Below, piece by piece: positions 22,522-35,043 of a stretch of 64,000 nt of DNA. How positions within the stretch are numbered: position 1 is the first letter of the stretch; every line of letters begins with the position of its first letter. A program made the translations under genes and the position numbers. The notes beneath the pieces are model-generated. The model was not told the origin of the DNA and did not search any database. It saw nothing but the letters and a program-made list of their open reading frames with translations. Source of the DNA: Argentina anserina (taxonomy: Eukaryota > Streptophyta > Magnoliopsida > Rosales > Rosaceae); assembly GCF_933775445.1 (NCBI RefSeq), contig NC_065873.1, positions 15,934,001-15,998,000 of the forward strand. The letters are read 5' to 3'.

Positions 22522-25500
22522 CTAATTCTCTTTTGCAGCAGCAGCCTGCTTTGCACCAACAGAGAAAAACTCAGTGATAACTTCAAGGGGCATGCCTTTG
22601 GTTTCAGGAACTTTCATGAAAACAAAAATCCAAGCAATGACGCACACTATAGCGTACATGCCAAAAACGCCAGAAAGGCCGACAGATTTTAGCAGCACTG
22701 GGAGGGAGTAGGTGACAATGACGTCGCCAATCCAAAATGTGAGAGCACAGATGGCAATGCATAGCCCTCGAACGCGGGTAGGGAAGATTTCTGCACAGAG
22801 AATGTTGGGGACTGGTCCGAACCCCATCACAAAGGAACAAAAGTAGAGCACAACGCTACCAGTTGAGATTGCAGCATTCACAATGCCACCGAAATTCACA
22901 AGGCTCCCAAGGACAAGGATCACGAGAGAAAGTATCAATACGGGGATTGTGGTGAGCAGTAAGGTCCTGAGTTAAGAATGGGAGAGTAAATGGTTATGAT
23001 ACAAGTTACAAAACAATTAACTGAAAATGAACCTTTTTGGGTTATTTGATTATGCTTCTTCATAGTAATAATTTGGAGTCATTTTAAAACGATCTTTAAC
23101 TTGTCCTTTACAGATATTCCACACGATGAGTTTTAGTGATTGGACTACTAGGGAATGTAGTCGTCACTTATTTTGAATAGACTCCGTAATTACTATAATT
23201 CGAGCTCTCACGAGAATAATTTACCTTCTGCCGGAGATATCCATGAGCCTCATCGCAACAGCAATACTAGGAAGCATCAACAAGGTTGTCAATCCACTAA
23301 TAAGCAGAGATGAGGAAGCTGAGCTAAGACCGAGGTTTGAAAGAAGCACTCCAACACCGGCCTGTTCAAGAATTTGAGGTGTGTAGTAGAGAACCCCATT
23401 TATGCCAGCGAACTGCATTATCATGAGAAAGCTTCAGTGTATGAAATCGAGTGAAAAGATACAGAGTAGAGATATTTCATATATAAACTAATTCAAAATT
23501 ATGCCATAAAGTACCTGCTGCAGTATTTGAATTCCAACACCAACAACCAAAGCATGCTTGACTCCTGGTTCGAAAAGATCACTCCAAGTTGTCCCTTTAG
23601 CAGAAGCTGCAGCTGGGTGAACCATTGCTGGTCCTACCGGATGATGTTGTTGTATAAGATCTCTGGAATAAAGAGCCGGTTGGCTCACCAGAGCAGCAGC
23701 CTGGACGAGCTCACTATCTGCTGCTACATCGGCACCAGGTACTGAAACAATAGACCCACGACGAGATCCAGGAACACCCTCTTGGTGCAAGAAAATTCTT
23801 TTAAACCCTCCTTCTTTATGTCCATCTTGGCCATCTCTCTCAGACCATTTCCATGCTAGCTGCCAACCACCACCAATTCCAGTGCTACCTGCTTGATCAC
23901 CACCTAGGAGACTGTTGTTTCTCATGCTAGCAAGGCTTCCATGGTTAGTTTGACCCATGCCCTTTTCAATGCTAGTTGTCTGACGCGAGATCAATGGACT
24001 ATGCAAATTGTCATCCGAATCATTACCACCACCAGCATCGGATGCATAGTCATCGCCTTCTCTGGGTGCAAGGCTCTCCTCATCCCACTCTTCGTGCCTA
24101 GTTTGATTCCCTCCCACACTGAACATGCTGCCAAAGTGTGGGAAAAGCATACTGCCCTTACTTCCTGCATCAGGAAGCTTTTCATGAACACTGCCAAAGA
24201 GTGTGACAAGAGGATCAACAAGCCCGGATTTACTTGCCATGCTTCCATGCCGAGACACAAGGCCGACAGTGCTTTGTCCGGTCAGAGGTCTGGCAATCCA
24301 TGATTGACCTTGTTCAGTCCCATATAATTTTATTCTATCCTTGTCAAGAGATAAATCATGGTCATTAACGAGGTCATTGTCTGGGCCAATTATGTACTCC
24401 TCAAAAGATGTTTCACCCCCAACTGCTAGACCCTCAACAAGTAAAGCCATCTCACCTGTTTATTCGGAAAGGGTCAATACCATTTCAATATAGCGTTGTG
24501 ATAGTTGTCTTGTTCCGCTATATATGGAAAATGTCTTACAATGCACTATCCTTAATTGCAGAGAGGACAGTTGAATTACATTACCAAACGAAATAAAGCT
24601 ATCTGAAGTATGAAAGAAACAGAAAGCATCATCATGTTGATGCTTACAGTAAACATGCTCAATAATATCTATTATAAATTTGAGCAATTGCAGTTCAAAA
24701 TCACATATGTGGCGTGTTATGTTATGCTTATACTTTACTGTACAAATGATTTTTATCATTGCTATGTATTAAAAAAAAAAGCCACATCAGGTAGACATCC
24801 TAACGTATGAAGTGATTTAGAAAATTTCTTGATCATGGATATGCAATGCATGAAGCCTATCAGCATTCACCACTGATGCAATCAACTATTTTGCGGCTTT
24901 ACTTGGAACTCAAAAGAGTGCAAAGTACTTTTGCTTCACATAAAAACATAGAAGTAAAAAGTAGTCTTATTATCCCTTCTTAACCTCTTGCACAGTATCT
25001 GTCAAGTTCCTCTCTTTTTGTCTAAACATTCAAGTTCATTGTCAAACGATATTTGGGTCCGAAACCTATGGCTAGGAATGTCAGGGTAAACGATAAACTT
25101 CATGCAATTAAAGCATTTATTGCAATCTATCTTTGCATCTCAGTAAACCAATTATTTACAGTAACAAGAACAAAATGACTAACCAGAGACGTTTTCTCTG
25201 CCCCGCAGCCTCTGCAATACTTTTTTGGCCTCAAGCATCCGTCCCTTACTCACTAGCCACCGTGGAGACTCAGGCAAGAAAAAGACAGTCAATGCAAAAT
25301 AAACAAGAGAAGGAATAGATAGAACACCAAGCATCAACCTCCAACTTGGTGCCTCCATCAAGGACATCACAAAAACCATACAATACGACAAGAACATCCC
25401 ACCAGAGCCAGTGAACTGCGGTAAAGTATTCAACGATCCCCTTATTTCAGGTGGAGCTGTCTCAGATATATAAAGCGGGACAAGGGTAACTGCCAGACCA

Positions 25501-26059
25501 ATCCCCAGTCCATCTAAAAGCCGAGCCAAGAGAAGGATATAAACATTGGGAGCCCATAACATCACAATACCACTAAGAAAGTAAAGCACAGAAGAGATTA
25601 TAAGCATAGGACGGCGGCCTATCCAGTCAGCTACGGCTCCAGAGCATGTGGTAACCAAAGTTGCCCCTATTAGTGACATAGCCACTATTAGCCCTTCCAC
25701 TGCTGGTTGACTCTCCAAATTGAACTCCCTCTTTATATACAAAACAGACGCTGCAGCAACAAATTCCGAAAAGGGTCACTTACAGAATGTAATCAAAATA
25801 CAGTGACCACCCATGAAGTAAAATTTTATTATCAAACAAAAGAAAACTGAAGAAAAACACACAAAAGAAAAGCTAGAAAAAAGCCATCTTTGATGGATCC
25901 AAAGTGGCTCTTGTACTGAATCGAAAAGAATCAGAACATTCTGTATTGAAAATAACAAAAGACAGATTCAAAACTAGTACCTGCAATCGTAGCGTTGTCC
26001 CATCCTTGCAATAGATTCCCAACAGCAGCAGCAACAGCAACAAGCACAGCTCCACTCAT
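22522..26059 (-). CDS. TST2: Tonoplast sugar transporter (TST/TMT, MSSP2-like)
   Basis: Five coding exons on the minus strand: 26059-25981, 25750-25184, 24455-23515, 23412-23225, 22966-22522 (2220 nt, 739 residues, all phases agree). A major-facilitator H+/sugar antiporter that loads glucose, fructose or sucrose into the vacuole. Visible: N-terminal GNLLQGWDNATIA, GRRP loop after helix 2, PESPRWLVSKGR at the end of the first six-helix half, a cytosolic loop of about 300 residues (diagnostic of TST proteins; acidic and Ser/Gly-rich with phosphorylatable RxxS sites such as SRRGS), the second half with QQFAGINGVLYYTPQILEQAGV, and the terminal PETKGMPLEVI signature. Arabidopsis TMT2 (At4g35300) has about 729 residues and the same neighbours (GLR, CDPK). 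I read it as the TST2 orthologue; the paralogue assignment is inference. Confidence 0.95.
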
Positions 26060-26449
26060 TGTCTACTGAAAATTTCACTATCAATTACTACCCTCTACAG
26101 CCTTCACCAACAATTCAATCAATCCAAGCAAGAGCAGAAAAAACCCAGATCACTGATCGGTGAATCTTGATTACCTAAATTAAATGACCTAACAACAAAT
26201 TGATCTAGCATCAGTATGAAGAACTTATGAGACTAAGAGGCAGATGAACATAAGGCTTTATATAGGCAATCAGAGAATATCAGATCAAGCACACTGAATA
26301 CAATTGAATAAAACAAAGCAGTATACAACAAATTAAGATCGTTTAGTTTACCTGTAGCAAGAGTGGCGTGATGGGTGACTGATGTGTGTGTCTGCAAATG
26401 CAGACGCCGTAGAAAGCTCAAGTCTTTAGGGCTGATGCTATATATAAAT
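26060..26449 (-). promoter_or_regulatory. TATA box and 5' UTR intron of the sugar transporter
   Basis: On the minus strand an ATTTATATATAG box lies at about 26438-26449. Some 85 bp downstream, CTACAG|GTAAAC (exon end 26352) looks like a donor, and ATTTTCAG|TAGACA just before the ATG looks like its acceptor. This implies a 5' UTR intron of about 285 bp. Predicted from consensus only. Confidence 0.5.
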
Positions 26450-28496
26450 CTCAAAATTGTAAAAACAAAGCCAGCAAAATATCCTATTTTTGCAACGCAA
26501 AGGTGGTAACTGATTGAAGGAGGAAGAGGCCAAAGAGCAAACAGGGTATTAAGCCTTTTGAGAGCAGAGCTGTGGCTGATCGACACCTGCCCTCGACCTC
26601 CTCTGTTAGCCCTGCACGTCAGCTCCCTGTATCAGATTACTGTTATGAGTTTCACCATCATTCACTAGCTATGATTTGGGTTTTAAATTCCAAGAGAGAT
26701 AAGGACAGGAATTTCAAATAAATTTGAACCCAAATGAGCAGAGTATTACAGAGTCGCTCTGTTTTTAAGAGCATTAGTGTATAATCTAACCTGGGATTTA
26801 ATGGGTTTTGCAGAAACAGTCCAGAAAACCCATGATTAGGATTCTAGGGTTTCTGGGGAATCCTTGTTTTGAGAGAATTAGGATGCTAAACAAGGCCGTC
26901 TTAGGTCTTAAACAAAACCAAAGAGAAGATATTTAGAGCAAAAATAAGTGCCAAAAGAATAGATTTGGTATAATTCCTAAACTAATCGGAAGCTAATCGG
27001 CTGCATGCTACACCCAGCTCAGCCCTGAATATTCATATCAATTAATGTCCATCATTACCATAAGGACAAGAACCAGAAACAAATAAAGAAAGAAAAAGCA
27101 TCTTATCAAACAAAGAAAAGATAACTATTTAAAGGAATCATAGTCTGGACTCTGGAGTCTCATATAGGTGGGAAGTTCAAATGGGGCTGGTCATGTGAGT
27201 TAAATCAATCTCTATTAGAAAAAAGGGAGCATTACATTATCGCAATGATTTGAGAGATGAGCCGAATCGAATCGGATCGAATAATCGGATTAGTGGTTAC
27301 CTTGTTGTTGTTGTGTTTGGAACATAATCTGCGGACGAGGAATCGCGTTGAAAGTAGTTGAGTTTTAAGTCTAAGTTCCTCTTGGAATGATCCCTGATCA
27401 ACTCCACTTCTTCTGTTTTTACTTTACGGTCAAATACCTCTTCTTCTGTTTTTACTTTACGGCCAGATAGCAATACACCTATTCGAAAAATGGTTGAGTA
27501 CAAATAATAATCGTTGATAGATGGGTTAATAAGTTTTTTTCTTTTAAAGACTGTCCCGGTAACAAAACGGTCAAAGTGAAAAATTCTGCCAAAATAATAG
27601 AAGGAAAACCTTTAGTTGCTCCATTGATGTCATTGATCCGAGAAAGCCTATCAAAACAAAGATTTTATTCCAATAATTACATCTATAGAAACAGAGACAT
27701 TCTTCCATGGTCTAATGAATTTGGTTTAGTGGAAGCAAGCTAAGCTGTTAATGGGGCGGCGTTGCACTGATTCTCTTTCCAATTGGAGGTCCTTAATTTG
27801 AACCTCAACTCGTAGAAAACATTTATTTTGGAGGGACCATACTTAAATTGCTCCCCGCCCCCAGGTGAGTGATAGCTTACAATACCACCAAGTAGGATAG
27901 TGCTTTAATTCTTACATTTCAAATTCTGATAGAAGGTGATCTCAAGAGTGATTTAATATGCAATTTCCAATCCGAAATATAGAAACAGATCGAATGGCTT
28001 GTCATATAGTTTTTTCGATGAGTGGCTTGTCAATTTGTCATATAGTTGGTGGATCAAAGTATAAGTAGTTGTAATACTCCATTCCATGGTTGGTCTGTCA
28101 CAAATTTGAGGGAATTAAGAAGGCACTTTTATGTGGGTCATATAACATTGCGTTTTGTAAATAAAACAACCTTTTGAAGCTACTCATTATGTTTCTAAAT
28201 CAAGTGAAACTACAACTTTTTTTTGTCAAATGTGAAACTACAACTTGCCAAAGGAAATGTCTCAAACTATAGTTTTTTAATGGATTAAATTCAGTTTGAA
28301 TACCTCAATTTTAGGTCTTTCATCAGTTCACCCTCTCAATTTTCGTTTTAATCATATTACTCCTCATAGTTTTCAGTTAATTTCCATCACTTGTGGCCAA
28401 AACTCATTTTTGGCACTAAAACATGATGTCATGCGATGAGCCGTTCCCAATATAAGGACCAACCTCAATGAATGAGTTTTAACTTGCTATCATATT
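26450..28496. other. Spacer upstream of the sugar transporter
   Basis: No gene seen. It contains a 33-bp tandem duplication at 27404-27469 and a region (28280-28440) typical of dispersed intergenic plant repeats. Confidence 0.5.
27404..27469 (-). repeat. 33-bp tandem duplication, two copies
   Basis: Two adjacent copies differ at about three positions. The period is a multiple of three, and the minus-strand frame reads a repeated DRKVKTEE peptide within a short open frame (27297-27503). I do not consider that frame a gene without other support. Confidence 0.85.
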
Positions 28497-29049
28497 TAGG
28501 GCTGGGCACGGGCCCGGCCCGGGCGTTTTTTTTCAGGGCTCGGGCCCGGCCCGGTTGTAGTGTGATGGGCCGGGTTTTTTTCTAAAAAAATCAGGGCCCG
28601 GGTAAAACCCGGCCCGGGTCAATTAATTGCAAGGCCCAGTTAAAACCCGGACCGGTAACATCCGGGCCGAGCCCGCCCGGTTTTCCGGGCCTAATTCTGT
28701 TTTTGGCTAGTTGGCGGCGAATCGGCAGTGCGAGGCGACGACAATAGGAATCATGGGATTAGAATTAGTTAAGTTTAAGGTTATTTGGTTATGTTTCAGT
28801 GTCATTGTATCTATTCTATAAGTTTTATGATCACTTACGAAAACCAATTACATAATAACACCTAATGTCCCGGGTTTCCGGGTTTTTTTTTTAAAGATTT
28901 GAAGGCCCGGGACCGGCCCGGACATAACAAAGCCCGGCCCGTTTATCACATGACAACATATGAGCCCGGCAAAAAACCCGGCCCGCTCGGACGGGCCCGG
29001 CGGTCCGGTCCGGGTTTTTTTTCTTCTTTGGGCTTTTTGCCCAGCCCTA
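28497..29049. mobile_element. hAT-family MITE, complete, with 8-bp target duplication
   Basis: Perfect 12-bp terminal inverted repeats TAGGGCTGGGCA (28497-28508 and complement ending 29049) are flanked by a perfect 8-bp direct repeat atcatatt (28489-28496 and 29050-29057). The 553-bp element has dense GGCCCGG/CCGGGC subterminal repeats at both ends and an AT-rich core without a usable reading frame. TIR start (TAGGG), 8-bp duplication and subterminal repeats together identify a non-autonomous hAT element. Confidence 0.92.
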
Positions 29050-30441
29050 ATCATATTAAGGTAGCTAATATATGCTAAATTCTTGTCATAGAAGATGGTC
29101 TTGTTTCAGCTGGTTTCATTCTCTGAGACTCTAATGGTGACCCCATTCTTACCTCCTCAAAATATCTAGGCCATTCTAATGTTATTTCTGATGAAGCTTT
29201 TGCCCTCCAAGCTGGTCGTTTTGCCGCTCTTCTTCGTGGTCATTTACATATTTCGGTGGAAGGAGACTTGAAGATTCTCATTGACGCCATCAACAACTCT
29301 TGTTCAATAATAGGTCGTTAATTAAAACGTGTATAATAAAATCTGTAAAACATCATCGTTAGTATATAATAAGCAGTGATCGTTCAGTCCGAAGAATCAA
29401 ATGGGTCTCAAAACTTATCATGTTATTGGGGGATTTGAGTTGGATTATAAAACTACTACTAAAACAAATCCTAAATTATTATTTACATGATCGACTTCTC
29501 TTTAACAAACTTAAATCAAATTTACCATTACACCACATAATTACAAGTTCAAACCTATCATGCATTATAATTCGACCAATTACATAATTTTTTAGACACA
29601 AATACAATTAGAGTCTTAGAGGATCATCTAATCATGCAAGATTTCAATTAACATTTAGATTGACTTAGGGCCTAATCTAAATTTGCATGCAATTGAACTC
29701 AATAACACTTAGACTATAAATCAAACAAGATTACATTTAAGTATCAAATCTTTGTTGGAGACATGTTTCATGTGTGACGTCACCCACCATGATTTCACAT
29801 GCAAATTTCCAAAATTTTTACCACTTTTAATCAACACAAACCGAACCTACTTAGGACATGATTCGATTTGTGTCAATATGGTTGATAAATCTAGCACTCA
29901 AACACAATCTTAGGGACTGTATTCAAGCACTAAATTCATATGCACATATCTAAAAATTATCTAAAAGAATGAGAAAGATGATTGGAACACAACAATAGAA
30001 ATACAAACTTAATAATTATAGGAAACCATCAATTGGGCAAAGATCCAAAAAATCCAATAAAACAATCTGAAAATTTTGAATCTAAATACAAAACAACAAT
30101 CCCACACAAACATCATAATACAATCTTCATAGACAAAGTATTGTAGAAAATCAAAAACAAACAAAACCATGGAGACGAGTTGCGAGAATCACACGTTGTA
30201 GGAACCTTGGAGGTGTGTCTTCAATGGTGATTTCAGTGGAGATAAAATTTGTATAGGGGGAAGAACGACTTGCTGTTTTTGGTGAAGAATGTTTGAGGTA
30301 GTATTTTGCTAGAGTTTTGGCTCTTGAATGTAAATGAGAAGTGCTCTTATTTGAGAGGTGAAGCCTTGTATATATAGAGGAAAGAGTAAAGGTAGGCTTG
30401 CACGGTTTGAAATTTGATGTTGCCTCTTTCTTCCTATTATA

Positions 30442-30559
30442 ATGTCATGTTTTAATCCCTTAAATTATGTCATGTTTTATTCCCTAAATCATGCCGTGTT
30501 TTATTCTCTAAATCATGTCGTGTTTTATTCCATAAATCATGTCATGTTTCATTCATCTT
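30442..30559 (+). repeat. Minisatellite, five copies of a 24-25 bp unit
   Basis: Imperfect head-to-tail copies built on atgtcatgttttattccct plus aaatc. Copies differ by one to four bases. It lies about 70 bp downstream of a TATA-like TATATATAGAGG (30370-30381), inside the DNA that splits the LINE remnant. Confidence 0.85.
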
Positions 30560-31089
30560 CTAGCTTTTAGGTTGCACATGCATGGCTCAATCTCTCTTCT
30601 TTTCACTTAATTAATCTTCACATTTATTTCTTCCTTCTTCTTTTCTTCTTCCCACGGCAAGGACTCAATTTCTTAATTCTCTCCACTTTTTTATCTTTTT
30701 TATTTAAATGTTGCATGACTTGTTGATGATAGGACTCCATGTGCATGGCTTCTCCTTGTTCCACTCTATCTCCCAAGCCTTGAGTAACTCTCCATGTAGG
30801 CACATCTCTCATTGTTTTCCTCTAGTATTATCTCTTAAATCCAATCTAAAAATAAGAAAATAAAATCATAAGTAAGAGATAATTAGTTTCGAAAATTATG
30901 TCCTAATATAGACAATTGTTGTCTTAAAAAGACACATGTAATATATGAGCTCAGCTAGATTAGAAAAAGTTTCTAATTTGTAAAAATGAAACTTACTAGA
31001 ACAAGTAAGTTACTAGAATATGAAAGTTCATTTAGTTTCAGTTTCGTAAAAAGAGTTTCAGTTCAAGTTACTCTCCCACATGATACGTT

Positions 31090-31233
31090 TCCTAGTCTAA
31101 CAAGGATTCCTAGTGCAAGACGGACTATCAAAATATCATCAATGCGACCAAAACGTAGAAAAATGAAGACTCCTAATCCAACTAGGTTTCCTAGTCCTAC
31201 AAGGATTCCTACTCAAACTAGGACTCTAGACTA
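31090..31233 (+). repeat. Pair of diverged direct repeats
   Basis: A ~38-bp block starting TTTCCTAGTC...ACAAGGATTCCTA occurs near 31088 and again near 31186. This suggests internal duplication in the inserted DNA. Function unknown. Confidence 0.5.
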
Positions 31234-31600
31234 ATTCTGTGTTTTTAACTCATGTAAGCACAAAAATGCATCTAATACCGCCTAAAACTCTTACTACGAC
31301 TCAATGACTCATTAGTACAGCAATAAGGGCTAAGTAAAGTACAAATGGAGGTAAAAACATGTTAAGAACGTCACACAAAGTGCTCATATCATTCAACTAT
31401 TTAGAGAATCAAATCTCTAGTTGCTGACATTAAGGCTCTAGCTTCAAAGTTCAATATTAAAAAAAATATATTCAATCAAATTAATTTCAGGCATATTTGG
31501 AGATAAGCAAATTTTGTAGCTGATGCCATGACAAATCTTGGTCATACATGATGATTGGTTAGTTAGTTCAAACTTTCCTCATATAGTAGGAGTTTCGAAG

Positions 31601-32660
31601 ACAATATTGTTTCATAAAATCATAAAATAGGAATAGGTTGTATAACTTGTATTAGAGGTTTTCAGCTCTTGTTTCTATTTTCTTTTATTATCGAAGAAAA
31701 AGCCTTAAGGAGGAGTCTTTCAGTAAATGTGCACATTTTACTCTCTTGGATAATATGTCCAAATAACGAATGTTATGGCTTGCTCATAATGTCGATAACT
31801 CGACAAGAGAGTATTGTGGAGTGTCCAATCATATACCCTATCATTGGCTTCTTAATGGTGCTTTCACCATCCCCTCGTGACCTCCTCCCAAATGAGGGAC
31901 CTCCGATGGAGCCATGGCAGTGGAATGCTGCCACCAACCGTCTTTCCAAGTCTTTCCTTGCGTTAAGTTTTGTTTCTCCTCTTTACCTTTCTTTCACTTT
32001 GATTCTCTTTATTTCTCAATCACTACGACAAGCTGGCCTTGAATGGAGGTCAGGGGGAATGATGAGTTTGAGATTTGTTGGCTTATATATTTTTGATTCA
32101 GTGATGCACATGGAGAAAATCTCAGACAACGAATACTGTATAAAAGAAAACGCCACAGACTAAATACAACATGAACAGTTTGGGATCTGTATCATCTAGA
32201 CTGTAAACCCAACTCACACATTCATTGGTCTTTGTCTATCTTTACGTACTATAGTAAATTTATGCTTGTATCCCAAGAAATGTAAAGAGAAGAACAACAA
32301 CGTACTGTACTGACTACTGAGACATGAAGATCAGTCAGAACATATATTGAAGAGAAAATGCAACCATCAGTTGCTGTGTTCTCCTGTCCATATGGATACG
32401 TACAGTTGGATGTGAAAACTCGCACATTCATCTTGCTAGGGCCACGCTGTGCTCTAATTCCAGCATGACTTCCGGTATAGCTGTATTAATTTCCGGTTAC
32501 TGGAAATTCCCGCATCGTATTTCTTCTATGCATGTGCCCTTTCATTAACAAAACCACCAAATGGGGTCTTTCCCTGCTTAGCCTTCTCGGCTTTGCAGGT
32601 CGAACTGGCAAAGAGTTCGTGGAAAAGAAGCAAAAAATAAAATAAAAAAAATAATAATGT
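31601..32660. other. Spacer between LINE remnant and 7SL gene
   Basis: No supported gene. The open frame at 31669-32163 has no family match that I recognise and follows directly on LINE 3' sequence, so it is probably element 3' UTR or chance. Confidence 0.45.
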
Positions 32661-32672
32661 GGCCGGAAAATG

Positions 32673-32678
32673 AAAAAA
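32673..32678 (-). terminator. Pol III terminator of the 7SL gene
   Basis: Six consecutive T on the RNA-like strand directly after the 7SL 3' domain, the usual Pol III stop signal. Confidence 0.75.
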
Positions 32679-32979
32679 GTGAAGGTCCGATTGGCAGAGT
32701 ATAGCGGGCCACGGTGGATCAGGGCAGCACCGACCTGTTATCCTTCCACTGCAAAGAGCGGGAGGTGGTCGCTGCTCTGTGAAACCAGCCTCACGCTGTG
32801 CCCTCCGCTTTAGGGACTGTGTGACCCAGGCCTTCGCCCGAAGCACACAGCCAAACTCCTTGCTTGGAATGGGCAGGTCAGAAACGAGCCACGCCTGACC
32901 CGACCCGCTATGACGGAGCCAACGTTCCAACACCTTATTGCCCCCTCTCGGGTCACAAGCTCACGTTACCAAGCTCGGC
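32676..32979 (-). ncRNA. SRP RNA: 7SL RNA (signal recognition particle RNA)
   Basis: Read on the minus strand, the RNA starts GCCGAGCTTGGTAACG at 32979. It continues with the conserved plant 7SL 5' domain, GAGCTTGTGACCCGAG and GGGGGCAATAAGGTG. The S domain shows the helix-8 signature GGTTTCACAGAGCAGCGACC (about 32779-32798) and a helix-6 GCTTCGGGC hairpin. Length to the Pol III stop (T6 at 32678-32673) is about 300 nt, the normal size. It is the RNA scaffold of the signal recognition particle, which docks ribosomes making secreted proteins to the ER. With its own promoter it looks like a functional gene rather than a retroposed copy; no poly-A tail is seen. The exact 3' end is estimated from the T run. 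Confidence 0.9.
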
Positions 32980-33000
32980 GATACCCTTTGCTTGCGACAA

Positions 33001-33042
33001 CTATATAAAGCTCACTACTTTTGTATTTCCTCCAATGTGGGA
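33001..33042 (-). promoter_or_regulatory. USE and TATA elements of the 7SL gene
   Basis: On the minus strand, TCCCACATTG (33033-33042) matches the plant snRNA/7SL upstream sequence element RTCCCACATCG apart from one or two bases. CTTTATATAG (33001-33010) is the TATA box. The 22-bp gap between them fits the short spacing used by Pol III in dicots, and the box ends 21 bp before the RNA start. Confidence 0.85.
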
Positions 33043-34851
33043 GACTTCGTCTATGTTTCTACTCTTATTAGCTATTTTAACTTAGAGGTCTATTTTGAAG
33101 CTCAAACTGCTTACATAACAAAATGGATTGAGGTGTAGATAAACAACTCGAAATAAGAGGCGGTATCCAAATGATTCAATTACTTCTCAGTTCTCCCCTA
33201 CTTAGATCATTGTAAAATAACGGCTCATTTCCTTAGTTTCATGGACCTCTCTGTACTACTCTATCTCCTCGTAAGGTAAGAGGAGTTGTATTTAGGAAAT
33301 GTCAATTGCTTAATGTGATGCCAATGATCTGAAGCATTACAGGTTCTTCTGTCTATGTCATTTGGGGAGCAAATTAGTATACTTGAAGATATGAGTAAAG
33401 AGAATAGCAATATATTGAGCATGATCCAGAAAACTGAATTTCAACACATGTAGTACCAGTTTCAGTACTTTGTCAAAAACTGTTCTGCAGATCACATACT
33501 GTATCTTGAGCTCAAGTATCAGCTCCAACAAGAGCTGCATAAAGAACAGCTCGATCTCAGTGTCCACAATGATCTAGCTAATTGCTTCTCTAACCCTTGG
33601 AGGACTGTGACTGGAAATAGCTTCTCCCATGTCATTAAAGAATAGCTCCCGCACTAGAAGATCATACTAGTTTGTCATACGAATATATATGTACCTCGTT
33701 CGCATAGCATAGTTTCTTTGTGTTGTTTGGTACTGCTAGCTATATTGTGGGATATGAGGATGCTTCACAACAAGGTTACAGACTTTCAAATTCATTCTAA
33801 TTCTCAAATTCTCTTGAACCGCCTATAGTTTTTCAATTTGGATCAGACCATTTACACGTCGTATTATTTGTATAAATGGAATTGAAGTCTTCTACTCAAT
33901 TTATGATACGTACCAAACACATCACGAATTCACCATGAACCCTTGAACTAAAAACAGTGTCATTTTTGCACACTAGAGATTATCAGAGTTCTTAAATCCC
34001 ACTTTTCGTCAAGAACTAAATTTCATAAAAACTGATACGGTTCAGTATTGGCAATTCTGTACAGTCAATGCAGCAAGCCAGTGATCACACTGGACTAAGG
34101 TACTACAGTATAGAACTATATATACATCATAAAACTAAACTGCATTGGATGAAAATTGTTTATGTTCAAAACTATTCCGCCCACAATTGTATAGAGCCTG
34201 TGCATTATGGCATTTTACTTGAATCAGACACAGAAAAAAAGGATCCCGTTAGAAATTTTCAAACACCGAGTCAATGTTACGCCAAACCCGAAAACGCATT
34301 CTTATCCTCTAGTCAATCTATTTTTCCGACAAATGCAGATTTTTCTCTTTCTCCGGTAATGTAGTCGGGAATTGTAACCAAAAGATAACTCTTCAAATAC
34401 ATAATTATCATAAACGAGTCAAACTTGCTCTTCGGATCTAAGATCTCATCCGCAATTCTCATATTCATCCAAGAAACAAGAAAAACGAAAACAAACTAAA
34501 ACTGTGTAGCACTGACAAGTACAAACAAGAAAATCTGAAAATGTTCAAAAGAGCAAAAAGCAAGATAATTCAGGGTTGATATTGACATATTTCTTTATAC
34601 TGAGGATTGATATTGACATACCTTTCACAATTCATAGAGCAAAAAGCATGAAATTTTCAAATGTTCAAAGCCTGACTAAACGAATTGAAGTCATTCACGT
34701 ACAAAAGTTCGGGTGGCGTTAGATATAGCAACGCCATATATGTGGAACTGAAGACGTGGACGTCTATAACCCAAGGAAGTGGGAGAAAGCCGTACGTGGA
34801 ATATCGAACTTTCTTCATGTCCCCAGTGACTCGTAACAGCGAGAACCCACG
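33043..34851. other. Spacer between 7SL and phosphate carrier
   Basis: No gene seen on either strand. AT-rich, with a short direct repeat (ttgatattgacata) at about 34575 and 34608. Confidence 0.5.
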
Positions 34852-34863
34852 TATATATATATT
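34852..34863 (+). promoter_or_regulatory. Candidate TATA box of the phosphate carrier
   Basis: TATATATATATT, about 180 bp upstream of the ATG at 35044. It sits directly after an ACGT-containing CCACGTA motif. The spacing leaves a leader of about 150 nt. Prediction only. Confidence 0.45.
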
Positions 34864-35043
34864 CTCCAACGCCCGAATGCTTTAGCAAATAGCAACTAAT
34901 CTGTAACTCTAGTCTCTGGTTCTCTCTCTGTGTTTTGCATAGCCGCTATTGTCATTTTGGATTCATTTAAAGGGTTTATCAAATGGGTTTCGGGTTTCAT
35001 GGAGCTTGGATGGTGATTTGAGGTGAAGAGTGGAGAGAGCAAA

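Larger units (their letters stand above)
29058..31600 (+). mobile_element. LINE RNase H remnant split by about 2 kb of inserted DNA
   Basis: At about 29103-29325 one frame reads the first half of a plant LINE RNase H domain (SNGDP..., ISDEAFALQAGRFAALLRG, VEGDLKILIDAIN). The second half appears at about 31397-31555 (RIKSLVADIKALASKF ... FRHIWR, stop, ANFVADAMTNLGH). Together they follow the usual order of the domain, so the 2.07 kb between them was probably inserted later. The insert has no recognisable coding sequence. I could not define its ends; a 5-bp word (ttcaa) occurs near both junctions but the tips do not look like LTRs. Confidence 0.6.

Noticed and set aside
30442..30559. Regularly spaced repeat array resembling a CRISPR
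   Set aside because: Units are contiguous with no unique spacers, and the genome is plant nuclear; it is a minisatellite.
31669..32163. 164-codon open frame
   Set aside because: Directly follows LINE 3' sequence, reads through low-complexity hydrophobic stretches and matches no family I know.
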